Origin: Streptomyces pseudovenezuelae
GTDB lineage: Bacteria > Actinomycetota > Actinomycetes > Streptomycetales > Streptomycetaceae
Direction of reading: 5' to 3'
DNA: 64,000 nt
NCBI RefSeq assembly: GCF_029892565.1
Contig: NZ_JARXVH010000005.1
Span: 186,001 to 250,000, forward strand
In this document: positions 1 through 8,921 of the stretch, in pieces
How positions within the stretch are numbered: position 1 is the first letter of the stretch
Layout: the number at the start of each line of letters is the position of its first letter
Program-made: the position numbers and the translations under genes
The notes under the pieces: generated by a model
What the model was told of the DNA's origin: nothing
Databases searched by the model: none
Seen by the model: only the letters and a program-made list of their open reading frames with translations

Positions 1-331
1 GCTCGTCGGGGCAGGTGAGGTCGCCGGGCAGTCCGGTGTCGACCAGGTACGTCGTGATGCCGCTGCCCCGCAGCAGCCTGCGGCCCGCTTCCAGCACGCC
101 CAGCTCTCGGCGCCGGGCGAGATAGTGGGCGGGCAGGCAGTGCGGTTCCAGACCGAGCAGCGGAGGACACCACCGGCGTACGGCGAAGCCCGTCTGGGTG
201 TCGAAGAGGGTGGTTCCCGGCGCGGGCGGGCCCTCGGTGCGGGCCAGTTGGGCCTCGAAGGTGCCCAGGCCCAGCTCCGTTCTCAGGACGCCGTGGCAGT
301 ACTGGTCCACGAGGGACGGCGTTTCGATCAT
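1..331 (-). CDS. Amidohydrolase family protein (N-terminal part, cut by window edge)
   Basis: Only about the first 110 residues are visible; the gene runs off the left edge. The ATG at 331 has a GGGGAG ribosome site just upstream. The protein begins MIETPSLVDQYCHGVL; the acidic-x-x-x-His pattern (VDQYCH) right after the start fits the first metal-binding strand of the amidohydrolase_2 family. In other streptomycetes I know, a protein with this beginning is annotated as an amidohydrolase. The substrate cannot be inferred. It points the same way as the next two minus-strand genes but is separated from them by about 100 bases. Confidence 0.65.
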   Translation of the reverse strand, partial: MIETPSLVDQYCHGVLRTELGLGTFEAQLARTEGPPAPGTTLFDTQTGFAVRRWCPPLLGLEPHCLPAHYLARRRELGVLEAGRRLLRGSGITTYLVDTGLPGDLTCPDE

Positions 332-433
332 CCGGACTCCCCGTGCTGGACCGTGCACTCCGTACAGGTCCTAACGGGTGAACCGGCTGCGAGGTGTTGC
401 TAGGACACACCCCGTGCGAATCGCCGAAGGGTG

Positions 434-781
434 TCAGCCGTTGCGCGGTCCGCCGACCTGGATGCCGGCCATCCGCTTCCACTCGTACGGCCCGGTCTTC
501 ACCTTGGCCGCGAACTCGCCGTCGAAGGACTCGTGGACGGTGATGCCGGACTTCGCCACGGCCTGCTCGGCGAGCTCGTAGGAGGGGGCCACCAGGTCAC
601 CCCAGCCGCCGTCCTCGCCGACGAGCACGATGCGGGCGCCCCGCTCGCCGATGTAGGCCACCTGACCCTCGGCACCGCCGTGCGCCTTGGCGAAGGCCTC
701 GATCTGCTTGGCGAGCTTCGCGACCTTGCGCTCGGCCTTCGCGTCGACCTGCTGGGGGTCCGCCTGCTGCGTGTCTGCCAT
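434..781 (-). CDS. Conserved hypothetical protein, 115 aa
   Basis: I recognise no catalytic domain. The start at 781 gives MADTQQADPQQ; the frame is open further upstream, but the residues there are low-complexity and run into the end of ctaB, so this start is preferred. The first 45 residues are Lys/Glu/Ala-rich and helical (AERKVAKLAKQIEAFAKAH). The second half alternates short strands and ends with a YEWKRMAGIQVGGPRNG tail. It lies directly downstream of ctaB on the same strand, 73 bases away, and may be cotranscribed. It is probably a cytoplasmic protein conserved in Streptomyces; function unknown. Confidence 0.7.
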   Translation of the reverse strand: MADTQQADPQQVDAKAERKVAKLAKQIEAFAKAHGGAEGQVAYIGERGARIVLVGEDGGWGDLVAPSYELAEQAVAKSGITVHESFDGEFAAKVKTGPYEWKRMAGIQVGGPRNG

Positions 782-854
782 GGCCAGGATGCTACTCACC
801 GGTAGATCGACTGGCGAGGGCAGGGCTGTGTGACCTACGTCCGCCCAGGAGGCG

Positions 855-1808
855 TCAGCGCAGGAAGGGGTCCACCGCGATCGCCACGAACAGCAGCGAG
901 ACATAGGTGATGGACCAGTGGAACAGCCGCATCTCCTTGAGCTTGCCGCCCGCCACCTCGGACTTCGCCCGGTTCTGCAGGGCGTGCGCCTCCCACAGCC
1001 ACCAGCCGCCCGCGACCAGCGCGACGGACGTGTAGAACCAGCCCGTGTAGCCGAGGGGGGTCAGCAGCAGCGAGACGGCCACCATCACCCAGCTGTAGAT
1101 GACGATCTGCTTGGCGACGACCTTGTTGGACGCGACGACCGGCAGCATCGGCACGCCCACGCGCGCGTAGTCCTCCTTGACCTTCATGGACAGCGGCCAG
1201 TAGTGCGGCGGCGTCCAGAAGAACATGACGAGGAAGAGGATGACCGGCGCCCACGACAGGGAGTTCGTGACGGCGGACCAGCCGATCAGCACCGGCATGC
1301 AGCCGGCGATGCCGCCCCACACGATGTTCTGCGAGGTGCGGCGCTTGAGGATCATCGTGTAGACGACGACGTAGAAGAGGAGCGCCCCCAGGGCGAGCCA
1401 GGCCGACAGCCAGTTGACGGTGAGGCCGAACAGGAGGGTGGAGACGATCGCGAGGGAGATGCCGAAGGCGAGGCACTCGCGCGGGCTGACCATGCCGGTG
1501 ACCAGGGGGCGCTGCGAGGTGCGGTCCATCAGGGCGTCGATGTCGCGGTCGATGTACATGTTCAGCGCGTTGGCGCCGCCCGCCGAGAGGTAGCCGCCGA
1601 GGCAGGTCAGCAGCACCAGGTTCAGGTCGGGCACGCCCTGCTGGGCGAGGAACATCACCGGAACGGTGGTGATGAGCAGGAGCTCGATGATCCGCGGCTT
1701 GGTCAGCGCCACGAATGCCTTGACACGGGCCCCGAACGGCCGGTGACTCGGGCTCTGGCTCGCACCGAGCACCCCCGCTGGACGGGATTCGACGGCCGTC
1801 ACGCACAC
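855..1808 (-). CDS. ctaB: Heme O synthase (protoheme IX farnesyltransferase)
   Basis: This is a UbiA-family membrane prenyltransferase that adds a farnesyl group to protoheme IX to make heme O for aa3-type cytochrome oxidase. The protein is about 317 aa with roughly nine hydrophobic segments. The prenyl-diphosphate/Mg site is visible as NMYIDRDIDALMDRTSQRPL, and a second family block as FFWTPPHYWPLSMKVKEDY. The start is ambiguous. GTG at 1808 (reading MCVTAVES) is used here, but an AGGGG five bases before GTG at 1802 fits MTAVES better. The gene is divergent from tkt with about 400 bases between them. Confidence 0.93.
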   Translation of the reverse strand: MCVTAVESRPAGVLGASQSPSHRPFGARVKAFVALTKPRIIELLLITTVPVMFLAQQGVPDLNLVLLTCLGGYLSAGGANALNMYIDRDIDALMDRTSQRPLVTGMVSPRECLAFGISLAIVSTLLFGLTVNWLSAWLALGALLFYVVVYTMILKRRTSQNIVWGGIAGCMPVLIGWSAVTNSLSWAPVILFLVMFFWTPPHYWPLSMKVKEDYARVGVPMLPVVASNKVVAKQIVIYSWVMVAVSLLLTPLGYTGWFYTSVALVAGGWWLWEAHALQNRAKSEVAGGKLKEMRLFHWSITYVSLLFVAIAVDPFLR

Positions 1809-1886
1809 CCCTACAGAGACATCCCAGCAAGCCTCACCCGTGTGAAGTCCCGGTAAAGGCCCGCGCGTACCACGCCACTCTAGACG

Positions 1887-2181
1887 TTGCCCATACCCCG
1901 ACCTTCGCGGGGGTCGGGTCGTGTTGGGAGAGGTCCCCCACCAGGCGCGCAGGGGCCTCTCATCGGTCTTCCGGAAGATCGCACGACAGCTCGATTGAGC
2001 AGTCGGACAGGCGCCTGCGTATTCAGTTGCCGAATGCGATCCGGACCAGTCGGGAGGCGGATCCTCGATAGTCCCGGCAGTCTGGAATGACTCGAAAAAA
2101 TGCGCGTTCTCACGGGGGTAGGCTCGACAACGGCCGGTGGGCGCCCCAGTGCACCGGTATTCGACTGCACCGGCATTCGAC
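1887..2181. promoter_or_regulatory. Divergent ctaB/tkt intergenic region with repeats
   Basis: No gene is seen between 1809 and 2215. The stretch holds a GC hairpin at about 1896-1922 (arms CCCGACC/GGTCGGG), a perfect palindrome TCTTCCGGAAGA at 1967-1978, an imperfect palindrome at 2017-2037 (GTATTC...GAATGC), and two tandem 16-base copies at 2150-2165 and 2166-2181 differing at one base (TGCACCGGTATTCGAC, then TGCACCGGCATTCGAC). The AT-richer part at 2020-2110 is the likely place for the tkt promoter. No regulator can be assigned. Confidence 0.4.
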
Positions 2182-2215
2182 ATGCGTGACATGTGGAGAG
2201 GAGCCCTGACTCAGG

Positions 2216-4324
2216 GTGAGCACCAAGCCGACCACCACAGACCTCGAGTGGACCGAGTTGGACCAGCGGGCCGTGGACACCGCCCGCGTCCTGGCCGCCG
2301 ATGCCGTACAGAAGGTCGGCAACGGCCATCCGGGTACGGCGATGAGCCTGGCTCCGGCCGCGTACACCCTCTTCCAGAAGGTGATGCGGCACGACCCGGC
2401 CGACCCCCAGTGGGTCGGGCGCGACCGTTTCGTGCTGTCCGCCGGCCACTCGTCCCTGACCCTCTACACGCAGCTCTACCTGGCCGGGTTCGGCCTTGAG
2501 CTGGCCGACCTGGAGTCCTTCAGGACCTGGGGTTCGAAGACCCCCGGGCACCCGGAGTACGGCCACACCAAGGGCGTCGAGACGACGACCGGCCCGCTGG
2601 GCCAGGGTGTCGCCAACGCCGTGGGCATGGCCATGGCCGCCCGCTACGAGCGCGGCCTGTTCGACCCGGACGCGCCGCAGGGCGAGTCCCCCTTCGACCA
2701 CTTCATCTACGCCATCGCCGGTGACGGCTGCCTCCAGGAGGGCATCTCCGCCGAGGCGTCCTCGATGGCCGGCCACCAGGAACTGGGCAACCTGATCCTG
2801 CTGTGGGACGACAACCACATCTCGATCGAGGGCGACACCGAGACCGCCGTCTCCGAGGACACCGTCAAGCGCTACGAGGCGTACGGCTGGCACGTCCAGC
2901 GCGTCGCCCCGAAGCCGGACGGCGACATCGACCCGCACGCGATCTACAACGCCATCGAGGCCGCGAAGAAGGTGACGAACAGGCCGTCGTTCATCGCGAT
3001 GCGCTCGATCATCGCCTGGCCCGCGCCGAACGCGCAGAACACCGAGGCCGCGCACGGTTCGGCGCTCGGCGAAGACGAGGTCGCGGCCACCAAGCGCGTT
3101 CTCGGCTTCGACCCGGAGAAGTCCTTCGACGTCTCCGACGAGGTCCTCAAGCACACCCGCCAGGCGCTGGAGCGGGGCCGCGAGGCGAAGGCCGCGTGGG
3201 ACCCGTCGTACCAGCAGTGGCGCACGGGCAACCCGGAGCGCGCGGCCGAGTACGACCGCATCGCCAAGGGCGAGCTGCCCACCGGCTGGGAGGAGAAGCT
3301 CCCGGTCTTCGAGACCGGCAAGGGTGTCGCCACCCGTGCCGCGTCCGGCAAGGTTCTCCAGGCGCTCGGTGCCGTGATCCCCGAGCTGTGGGGCGGCTCC
3401 GCCGACCTGGCCGGCTCGAACAACACGACCATCGACAAGAACAGTTCGTTCCTGCCGGCGGACAACCCGCTGCCGGGCGCGGACCCTTACGGGCGCACGA
3501 TCCACTTCGGCATCCGCGAGCACTCGATGGCCGCCGAGATGAACGGCATCACCCTGCACGGCAACACCCGTGTCTACGGCGGTACGTTCCTCGTCTTCTC
3601 CGACTACATGCGCAACGCGGTCCGGCTGTCCGCGCTGATGCACCTGCCGGTGACGTACGTGTGGACGCACGACTCCATCGGCCTGGGCGAGGACGGCCCG
3701 ACCCACCAGCCGGTCGAGCACCTGGCCTCGCTGCGCGCCATCCCGGGCCTGAACGTGGTCCGCCCGGCCGACGCCAACGAGACCGTGATCGCCTGGCGCG
3801 AGGTCCTGCGCCGCTACACCAAGGTCTTCGGCGAGGGCGCCCCGCACGGTCTGGCGCTGACCCGCCAGGGCGTGCCGACGTACGAGGCCAACGAGGATGC
3901 CGCCAAGGGCGGTTACGTCCTGTTCGAGGCCGACGGCGCTGCGCCCGAGGTCATCCTCATCGCCACCGGTTCCGAGGTGCACGTGGCCGTCGAGGCGCGC
4001 GAGCAGCTCCAGGCGGACGGGGTGCCGACGCGGGTCGTGTCCATGCCCTGCGTGGAGTGGTTCGAGGACCAGGACCAGGGGTACCGGGACAGCGTGCTGC
4101 CGCCGAGCGTGCGCGCGCGTGTCTCGGTGGAGGCGGGCATCGGCCTCACCTGGCACCGGTTCGTCGGGGACGCCGGCCGCATCGTTTCCCTGGAGCACTT
4201 CGGTGCTTCGGCCGACGGAAAGGTCCTCTTCCGCGAGTTCGGCTTCACTGCCGAGCACGTCGCCGAAGAGGCGAAGAAGTCGATCGCCAAGGCACGCGAG
4301 TCCATCGCCGCCGCCCAGCGCTGA
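2216..4324 (+). CDS. tkt: Transketolase
   Basis: A thiamine-diphosphate enzyme of the non-oxidative pentose phosphate pathway, moving two-carbon units between ketose and aldose phosphates. The protein is 702 aa, normal for bacterial transketolases. Visible motifs: KVGNGHPGTAMSLAP near the N terminus, GPLGQGVANAVGMAMA, the ThDP/Mg motif GDGCLQEGISAEASSMAG, and the pyrimidine-domain HDSIGLGEDGPTHQPVEHL. The start is GTG at 2216; the GGAGAGGAG at 2195-2203 lies 12 bases upstream, a little far. It is the first gene of the tkt-tal-zwf-opcA-pgl operon. S. coelicolor carries two such clusters; this order matches the one beside ctaB. Confidence 0.97.
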   Translation: MSTKPTTTDLEWTELDQRAVDTARVLAADAVQKVGNGHPGTAMSLAPAAYTLFQKVMRHDPADPQWVGRDRFVLSAGHSSLTLYTQLYLAGFGLELADLESFRTWGSKTPGHPEYGHTKGVETTTGPLGQGVANAVGMAMAARYERGLFDPDAPQGESPFDHFIYAIAGDGCLQEGISAEASSMAGHQELGNLILLWDDNHISIEGDTETAVSEDTVKRYEAYGWHVQRVAPKPDGDIDPHAIYNAIEAAKKVTNRPSFIAMRSIIAWPAPNAQNTEAAHGSALGEDEVAATKRVLGFDPEKSFDVSDEVLKHTRQALERGREAKAAWDPSYQQWRTGNPERAAEYDRIAKGELPTGWEEKLPVFETGKGVATRAASGKVLQALGAVIPELWGGSADLAGSNNTTIDKNSSFLPADNPLPGADPYGRTIHFGIREHSMAAEMNGITLHGNTRVYGGTFLVFSDYMRNAVRLSALMHLPVTYVWTHDSIGLGEDGPTHQPVEHLASLRAIPGLNVVRPADANETVIAWREVLRRYTKVFGEGAPHGLALTRQGVPTYEANEDAAKGGYVLFEADGAAPEVILIATGSEVHVAVEAREQLQADGVPTRVVSMPCVEWFEDQDQGYRDSVLPPSVRARVSVEAGIGLTWHRFVGDAGRIVSLEHFGASADGKVLFREFGFTAEHVAEEAKKSIAKARESIAAAQR

Positions 4325-4357
4325 CGCCCACATACGACACGTAGGAGATGTAATTCC

Positions 4358-5476
4358 ATGACAGACGCACTCAAGCGCCTCTCCGAGGAGGGCGTCGCGA
4401 TCTGGCTGGACGACCTGTCGCGCAAGCGGATCACGTCCGGCAACCTCACGGAACTGATCGACCAGCAGCACGTCGTGGGCGTCACCACCAACCCGACGAT
4501 CTTCCAGAAGGCGATCTCGTCGGGCGACGGCTACGACCAGCAGCTGTCGGACCTCGCCGCGCGCAAGGTCACGGTCGAAGAGGCCATCCGCATGATCACC
4601 ACGGCGGACGTCCGCGACGCCACCGACATCCTGCGCCCGGTCTTCGACGCCACCGACGGCCAGGACGGCCGGGTGTCGATCGAGGTCGACCCGCGCCTGG
4701 CACACAACACCAAGGCGACCGTCGCCGAGGCCAAGCAGCTGGCCTGGCTGGTCGACCGCCCCAACACGCTGATCAAGATCCCGGCCACCAAGGCGGGTCT
4801 GCCGGCGATCACCGAGGTCATCGGCCTCGGCATCAGCGTGAACGTGACGCTGATCTTCTCGCTGGAGCGCTACCGCGAGGTCATGGACGCCTACCTGGCC
4901 GGCCTGGAGAAGGCCAAGGAGCGCGGCCTGGACCTGTCGCTGATCCACTCGGTGGCGTCCTTCTTCGTGTCCCGCGTGGACACCGAGATCGACAAGCGGC
5001 TGAACGCGCTGGGCACCGACGAGGCCAAGGCGCTGCGCGGCAAGGCCGCCGTCGCCAACGCGCGCCTGGCCTACCAGGCCTACGAGGAGGTCTTCTCGAC
5101 CGCTCGCTGGAGCACCCTGGAGAGCGCGGGCGCCAACAAGCAGCGTCCGCTGTGGGCCTCGACCGGTGTGAAGGACCCGGCCTACAAGCCGACCCTGTAC
5201 GTCGACGACCTGGTGGCGCCGAACACGGTGAACACCATGCCGGAGGCGACCCTGCAGGCCACCGAGGAGCACGGCGAGATCACCGGTAACACGATCTCCG
5301 GCACGTACGTACAGGCCCGCGCCGACCTCGACGCCATCGAGAAGCTCGGGATCGCGTACGACGACGTGGTCCAGGTTCTGGAGGACGAGGGCGTCGAGAA
5401 GTTCGAGGCGTCCTGGACCGACCTGCTCGACTCGACCGAGGCGGAGCTCCAGCGCCTCGCCCCCTCGGAGGGCTGA
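4358..5476 (+). CDS. tal: Transaldolase
   Basis: It transfers a dihydroxyacetone unit between sugar phosphates in the non-oxidative pentose phosphate pathway. It is 372 aa, the length of the long actinobacterial transaldolases. Visible are the N-terminal GVTTNPTIFQKAI strand and the Schiff-base lysine in LIKIPATKAGLPAI (about residue 137), with the C-terminal LYVDDLVAPNTVNTMPEATL block. The ATG at 4358 has GGAG in GTAGGAGATG upstream. The gap to tkt is 33 bases and to zwf 4 bases, so it is clearly in the same operon. Confidence 0.97.
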   Translation: MTDALKRLSEEGVAIWLDDLSRKRITSGNLTELIDQQHVVGVTTNPTIFQKAISSGDGYDQQLSDLAARKVTVEEAIRMITTADVRDATDILRPVFDATDGQDGRVSIEVDPRLAHNTKATVAEAKQLAWLVDRPNTLIKIPATKAGLPAITEVIGLGISVNVTLIFSLERYREVMDAYLAGLEKAKERGLDLSLIHSVASFFVSRVDTEIDKRLNALGTDEAKALRGKAAVANARLAYQAYEEVFSTARWSTLESAGANKQRPLWASTGVKDPAYKPTLYVDDLVAPNTVNTMPEATLQATEEHGEITGNTISGTYVQARADLDAIEKLGIAYDDVVQVLEDEGVEKFEASWTDLLDSTEAELQRLAPSEG

Positions 5477-5480
5477 GGTT

Positions 5481-7019
5481 TTGGCTCCTACTGCCGGTTC
5501 CGGAGCGAATCCGCTCCGTGACCCCGCCGACCGACGGCTCCCGCGTATCGCGGGGCCGTCGGGCCTGGTCATCTTTGGTGTCACGGGCGATTTGTCACGC
5601 AAAAAGCTCATGCCCGCCGTGTACGACCTCGCCAACCGAGGTCTGCTGCCGCCGGGCTTCTCCCTGGTCGGGTTCGCCCGCCGCGAGTGGCAGAACGAGG
5701 ACTTCGCACAGGAGGTCCACGACGCGGTCAAGGAGCACGCCCGCACCCCGTTCCGCGAGGAGGTCTGGCAGCAGCTCATCCAGGGGATGCGCTTCGTCCA
5801 GGGCACCTTCGACGACGACGAGGCCTTCGAACGACTGCGCGGCACCATCGAGGAGCTGGACAAGGCACAGGGCACGGGCGGCAACTTCGCCTTCTACCTG
5901 TCGGTGCCGCCGCGCTCCTTCCCGGTGGTCATCCAGCAGCTGAAGAAGCACGGTCTGGCCGACCAGACCGGTGGCTCCTGGCGGCGCGCGGTCATCGAGA
6001 AGCCCTTCGGCCACGACCTCAAGTCGGCCGAGGCGCTCAACACGACCGTCGAGGAGGTCTTCGCCCCCGACCAGGTCTTCCGCATCGACCACTACCTCGG
6101 CAAGGAGACCGTCCAGAACATCCTGGCGCTCCGCTTCGCCAACACGATGTTCGAGCCGATCTGGAACCGGTCCTTCGTGGACCACGTGCAGATCACCATG
6201 GCCGAGGACATCGGCATCGGCGGCCGGGCCGGCTACTACGACGGCATCGGCGCCGCCCGTGACGTCATCCAGAACCACCTGCTCCAGCTCATGGCCCTGA
6301 CGGCCATGGAGGAGCCGTCCTCCTTCGACGCGGACGCGCTGGCCGCCGAGAAGACCAAGGTGCTCGGCGCGGTGCGGCTGCCCAAGGACCTGGGCCGGGA
6401 CACCGTGCGCGGACAGTACGCGGCAGGCTGGCAGGGCGGCGAGAAGGCGGTCGGCTACCTCCAGGAAGACGGCATCGACCCCAAGTCGAAGACCGACACC
6501 TACGCGGCGATCAAGGTCGAGGTGGACAACCGCCGTTGGGCGGGCGTCCCCTTCTACCTGCGCACCGGCAAGCGGCTCGGCCGGCGCGTCACCGAGATCG
6601 CGGTGGTCTTCCAGCGGGCCCCGCACTCCCCCTTCGACCACACGGCGACGGAGGAGCTGGGCAAGAACGCGATCGTGATCCGCGTCCAGCCGGACGAGGG
6701 CGTCACGGTCCGCTTCGGCTCCAAGGTGCCGGGCACCTCGATGGAGATCCGGGACGTCTCCATGGACTTCGCCTACGGCGAGTCCTTCACGGAGTCCAGC
6801 CCGGAGGCGTACGAGCGTCTCATCCTCGACGTCCTGCTGGGCGACTCGAACCTCTTCCCGCGCACGGAGGAGGTCGAGCTGTCCTGGAAGATCCTCGACC
6901 CGATCGAGGAGTACTGGGACACCAACGGCAAGCCCGCCCAGTACCCGTCCGGGACCTGGGGCCCCGTCGAGGCGGACGAAATGCTCGAGCGAGACGGACG
7001 GAGCTGGCGCCGGCCATGA
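5481..7019 (+). CDS. zwf: Glucose-6-phosphate 1-dehydrogenase
   Basis: First enzyme of the oxidative pentose phosphate branch: glucose-6-phosphate + NADP+ gives 6-phosphogluconolactone + NADPH. The protein is 512 aa. The dinucleotide-binding motif is GVTGDLSRKKLMPA and the active-site block is RIDHYLGKETVQN. The start is TTG at 5481, chosen because GGAGGG at 5467-5472 sits eight bases upstream and no ATG or GTG is as well placed. Its end overlaps the opcA start by four bases (ATGA), indicating translational coupling with its partner. Confidence 0.96.
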   Translation: MAPTAGSGANPLRDPADRRLPRIAGPSGLVIFGVTGDLSRKKLMPAVYDLANRGLLPPGFSLVGFARREWQNEDFAQEVHDAVKEHARTPFREEVWQQLIQGMRFVQGTFDDDEAFERLRGTIEELDKAQGTGGNFAFYLSVPPRSFPVVIQQLKKHGLADQTGGSWRRAVIEKPFGHDLKSAEALNTTVEEVFAPDQVFRIDHYLGKETVQNILALRFANTMFEPIWNRSFVDHVQITMAEDIGIGGRAGYYDGIGAARDVIQNHLLQLMALTAMEEPSSFDADALAAEKTKVLGAVRLPKDLGRDTVRGQYAAGWQGGEKAVGYLQEDGIDPKSKTDTYAAIKVEVDNRRWAGVPFYLRTGKRLGRRVTEIAVVFQRAPHSPFDHTATEELGKNAIVIRVQPDEGVTVRFGSKVPGTSMEIRDVSMDFAYGESFTESSPEAYERLILDVLLGDSNLFPRTEEVELSWKILDPIEEYWDTNGKPAQYPSGTWGPVEADEMLERDGRSWRRP

Positions 7020-8095
7020 AGATAGACCTCACGGACACCACAGCCAGCAAGATCAACAAGGCGCTGGTGCAGGGCCGGCGGGCGATCGGCACGCCGGCCG
7101 TCGGCATGGTGCTCACGCTGGTCATCGTCACGGACGAGGAGAACGCGTACGACGCCCTCAAGGCGGCGGGCGACGCCTCGCACGAGCACCCCTCGCGCAC
7201 CCTGGTGGTCGTCAAGCGCGTCTCCCGCTCGCCCCGCGACCGTACGGCGTCCCGGCTGGACGCCGAGGTCAGGGTGGGCGCGGACGCGGGCACCGGTGAG
7301 ACGGTGATCCTGCGCCTGTACGGCGAGGTGGCGGGCCACGCCCAGTCGGTCGTCCTGCCGCTGCTGCTGCCGGACGCCCCGGTGGTGGTCTGGTGGCCGG
7401 TGAACGCGCCCCTCGACCCGGCGAGCGACCCCCTGGGCGCCCTCGCCCAGCGCCGGGTGACCGACACCTACGCCTCGGAGCAGCCGGTACGGGACCTCAC
7501 GTCCCGCGCCGACACCTACACCCCGGGCGACACCGACCTCTCCTGGACCCGCATCACGCCCTGGCGCTCGATGCTGGCCGCCGCGCTCGACCAGGTCGTC
7601 TGCGAGGTCGAGACGGTCGAGGTGGAGGGCGAGGAGTTCAACCCGAGCTGTGAGCTGCTGGCGATGTGGCTCGCGGACCGGCTGGACGTGCCGGTGAAGC
7701 GGTCGCTGTCGTCGGGCCCCGGTCTGACGGCGGTGCGCATGCACACCGACAGCGGGCCGATCGTGCTGGACCGGGCGGACGGCTCGCTGGCGACGCTCTC
7801 CATCCAGGGTCAGCCCGACCGTGCGGTGGCGCTCAAGCGCCGGGACACGGCCGAGCTGATCGCGGAGGAGCTGCGGCGGCTGGACCCGGACGACACGTAC
7901 GCCTCGGCGCTGCGCTTCGGGGTGGACCGGCTCAACGCGCCCGCGGCCGTCGCCGCGGTGCCCTCCGGGGAGGTGGAGTCGTCGGCCAAAGGAGCACGGG
8001 CCGGAGACGAAACCGCTGGCGAGGGCGTTGCGGAAGCTGCCGGGCAGGAAGCGGCGGCGCAGGCATCGGTGAAGAAGAAGGCGGCGGCGAAGTGA
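7016..8095 (+). CDS. opcA: OpcA, glucose-6-phosphate dehydrogenase assembly/activator protein
   Basis: OpcA-family proteins accompany Zwf and affect its assembly or activity in cyanobacteria and actinobacteria. This protein is 359 aa with family blocks MKIDLTDTTASKINKAL, VVVWWPVNAPLDPASDPLG and RADTYTPGDTDLSWTRITPWRSMLA. The last 45 residues are Ala/Glu/Lys-rich and low-complexity, ending KKKAAAK. The ATG overlaps the zwf stop by four bases, and its own stop overlaps the pgl GTG by four bases. Cytoplasmic; no catalytic motif is seen. Confidence 0.95.
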   Translation: MKIDLTDTTASKINKALVQGRRAIGTPAVGMVLTLVIVTDEENAYDALKAAGDASHEHPSRTLVVVKRVSRSPRDRTASRLDAEVRVGADAGTGETVILRLYGEVAGHAQSVVLPLLLPDAPVVVWWPVNAPLDPASDPLGALAQRRVTDTYASEQPVRDLTSRADTYTPGDTDLSWTRITPWRSMLAAALDQVVCEVETVEVEGEEFNPSCELLAMWLADRLDVPVKRSLSSGPGLTAVRMHTDSGPIVLDRADGSLATLSIQGQPDRAVALKRRDTAELIAEELRRLDPDDTYASALRFGVDRLNAPAAVAAVPSGEVESSAKGARAGDETAGEGVAEAAGQEAAAQASVKKKAAAK

Positions 8096-8874
8096 ACACT
8101 CCGCAGCTGGTCGTGCACCGCGACAAGGAACTGATGGCGCAGGCCGCGGCGGCCCGTCTCATCACGAAGGTCGTGGACGCGCAGGCCTCCCGGGGCTACG
8201 CGTCCGTGGTGCTGACCGGCGGGCGCAACGGCAACGGGCTGCTCGCGGCCCTCGCCGGCCAGCCCGCCCGGGACGCGGTCGACTGGAGTCGGCTCGACCT
8301 GTGGTGGGGCGACGAGCGGTACCTGCCCGAGGGCGACCCGGAGCGGAACGACACGCAGGCCCGCGAGGCCCTGCTGGACGCCGTGCCGCTGGACCCGAAG
8401 CGTGTGCACGCCATGCCCGCGTCCGACGGTCCGTACGGCGCCGACGTGGAGGCCGCGGCCGACGCGTACGCGGAGGAGCTGGCCCGGGCCGCCGGTCCGG
8501 AGAACCACGGATCCGTGCCGACCTTCGACGTGCTGATGCTGGGCGTCGGCCCGGACACCCATGTGGCGTCCCTGTTCCCGGAGTTGCCGGCGGTGCGGGA
8601 GACGCAGCGCACGGTGGTCGGGGTGCACGGCGCGCCGAAGCCGCCGCCGACCCGTGTCTCGCTGACCCTCCCGGCCATTCGCGCGGCCCGCGAGGTGTGG
8701 CTGCTCGCGGCCGGCGAGGACAAGGCCGAGGCGGCGGCGATCGCGCTGTCCGGCGCGGGCGAGATCCAGGCCCCGGCGGCCGGCGCGTACGGTCGCGCCC
8801 GCACGCTGTGGCTGCTGGACGCGGCGGCGGCCTCACAGCTGCCGCGGTCGCTGTATCCACCGGCCACTTCGTGA
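8092..8874 (+). CDS. pgl: 6-phosphogluconolactonase
   Basis: Hydrolyses 6-phosphogluconolactone to 6-phosphogluconate, the second oxidative pentose phosphate step. The protein is 260 aa, usual for the DevB/Pgl family. Family motifs: VVLTGGRNGNGLL near residue 40, the LWWGDERYLPEGDPERND block and VLMLGVGPDTHVASLFP. The GTG start overlaps the opcA stop (GTGA). It is the last gene of the operon; a strong hairpin follows six bases after the stop. Confidence 0.95.
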   Translation: MNTPQLVVHRDKELMAQAAAARLITKVVDAQASRGYASVVLTGGRNGNGLLAALAGQPARDAVDWSRLDLWWGDERYLPEGDPERNDTQAREALLDAVPLDPKRVHAMPASDGPYGADVEAAADAYAEELARAAGPENHGSVPTFDVLMLGVGPDTHVASLFPELPAVRETQRTVVGVHGAPKPPPTRVSLTLPAIRAAREVWLLAAGEDKAEAAAIALSGAGEIQAPAAGAYGRARTLWLLDAAAASQLPRSLYPPATS

Positions 8875-8879
8875 ACCCC

Positions 8880-8917
8880 GGCGGGGTGCGGTGAGGATCC
8901 TCTCGCCGCACCCCGCC
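8880..8917. terminator. Bidirectional terminator between pgl and the glucoside operon
   Basis: A perfect 12-bp stem (GGCGGGGTGCGG at 8880-8891 with CCGCACCCCGCC at 8906-8917) encloses a 14-base loop. It lies between the convergent ends of pgl and the permease ending at 8922, so it can end transcription from both sides. Confidence 0.8.
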
Positions 8918-8921
8918 TCGG

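Noticed and set aside
855..2192. N-terminal extension of heme O synthase up to 2192
   Set aside because: The extra 130 residues have no hydrophobic or family pattern and there is no ribosome site; the normal start is near 1808/1802.
1880..5884. A very long open frame on the minus strand opposite tkt and tal
   Set aside because: Its product is low-complexity, Arg/Gly/Val-rich sequence, the mirror of well-conserved plus-strand enzymes; a side effect of high GC content.
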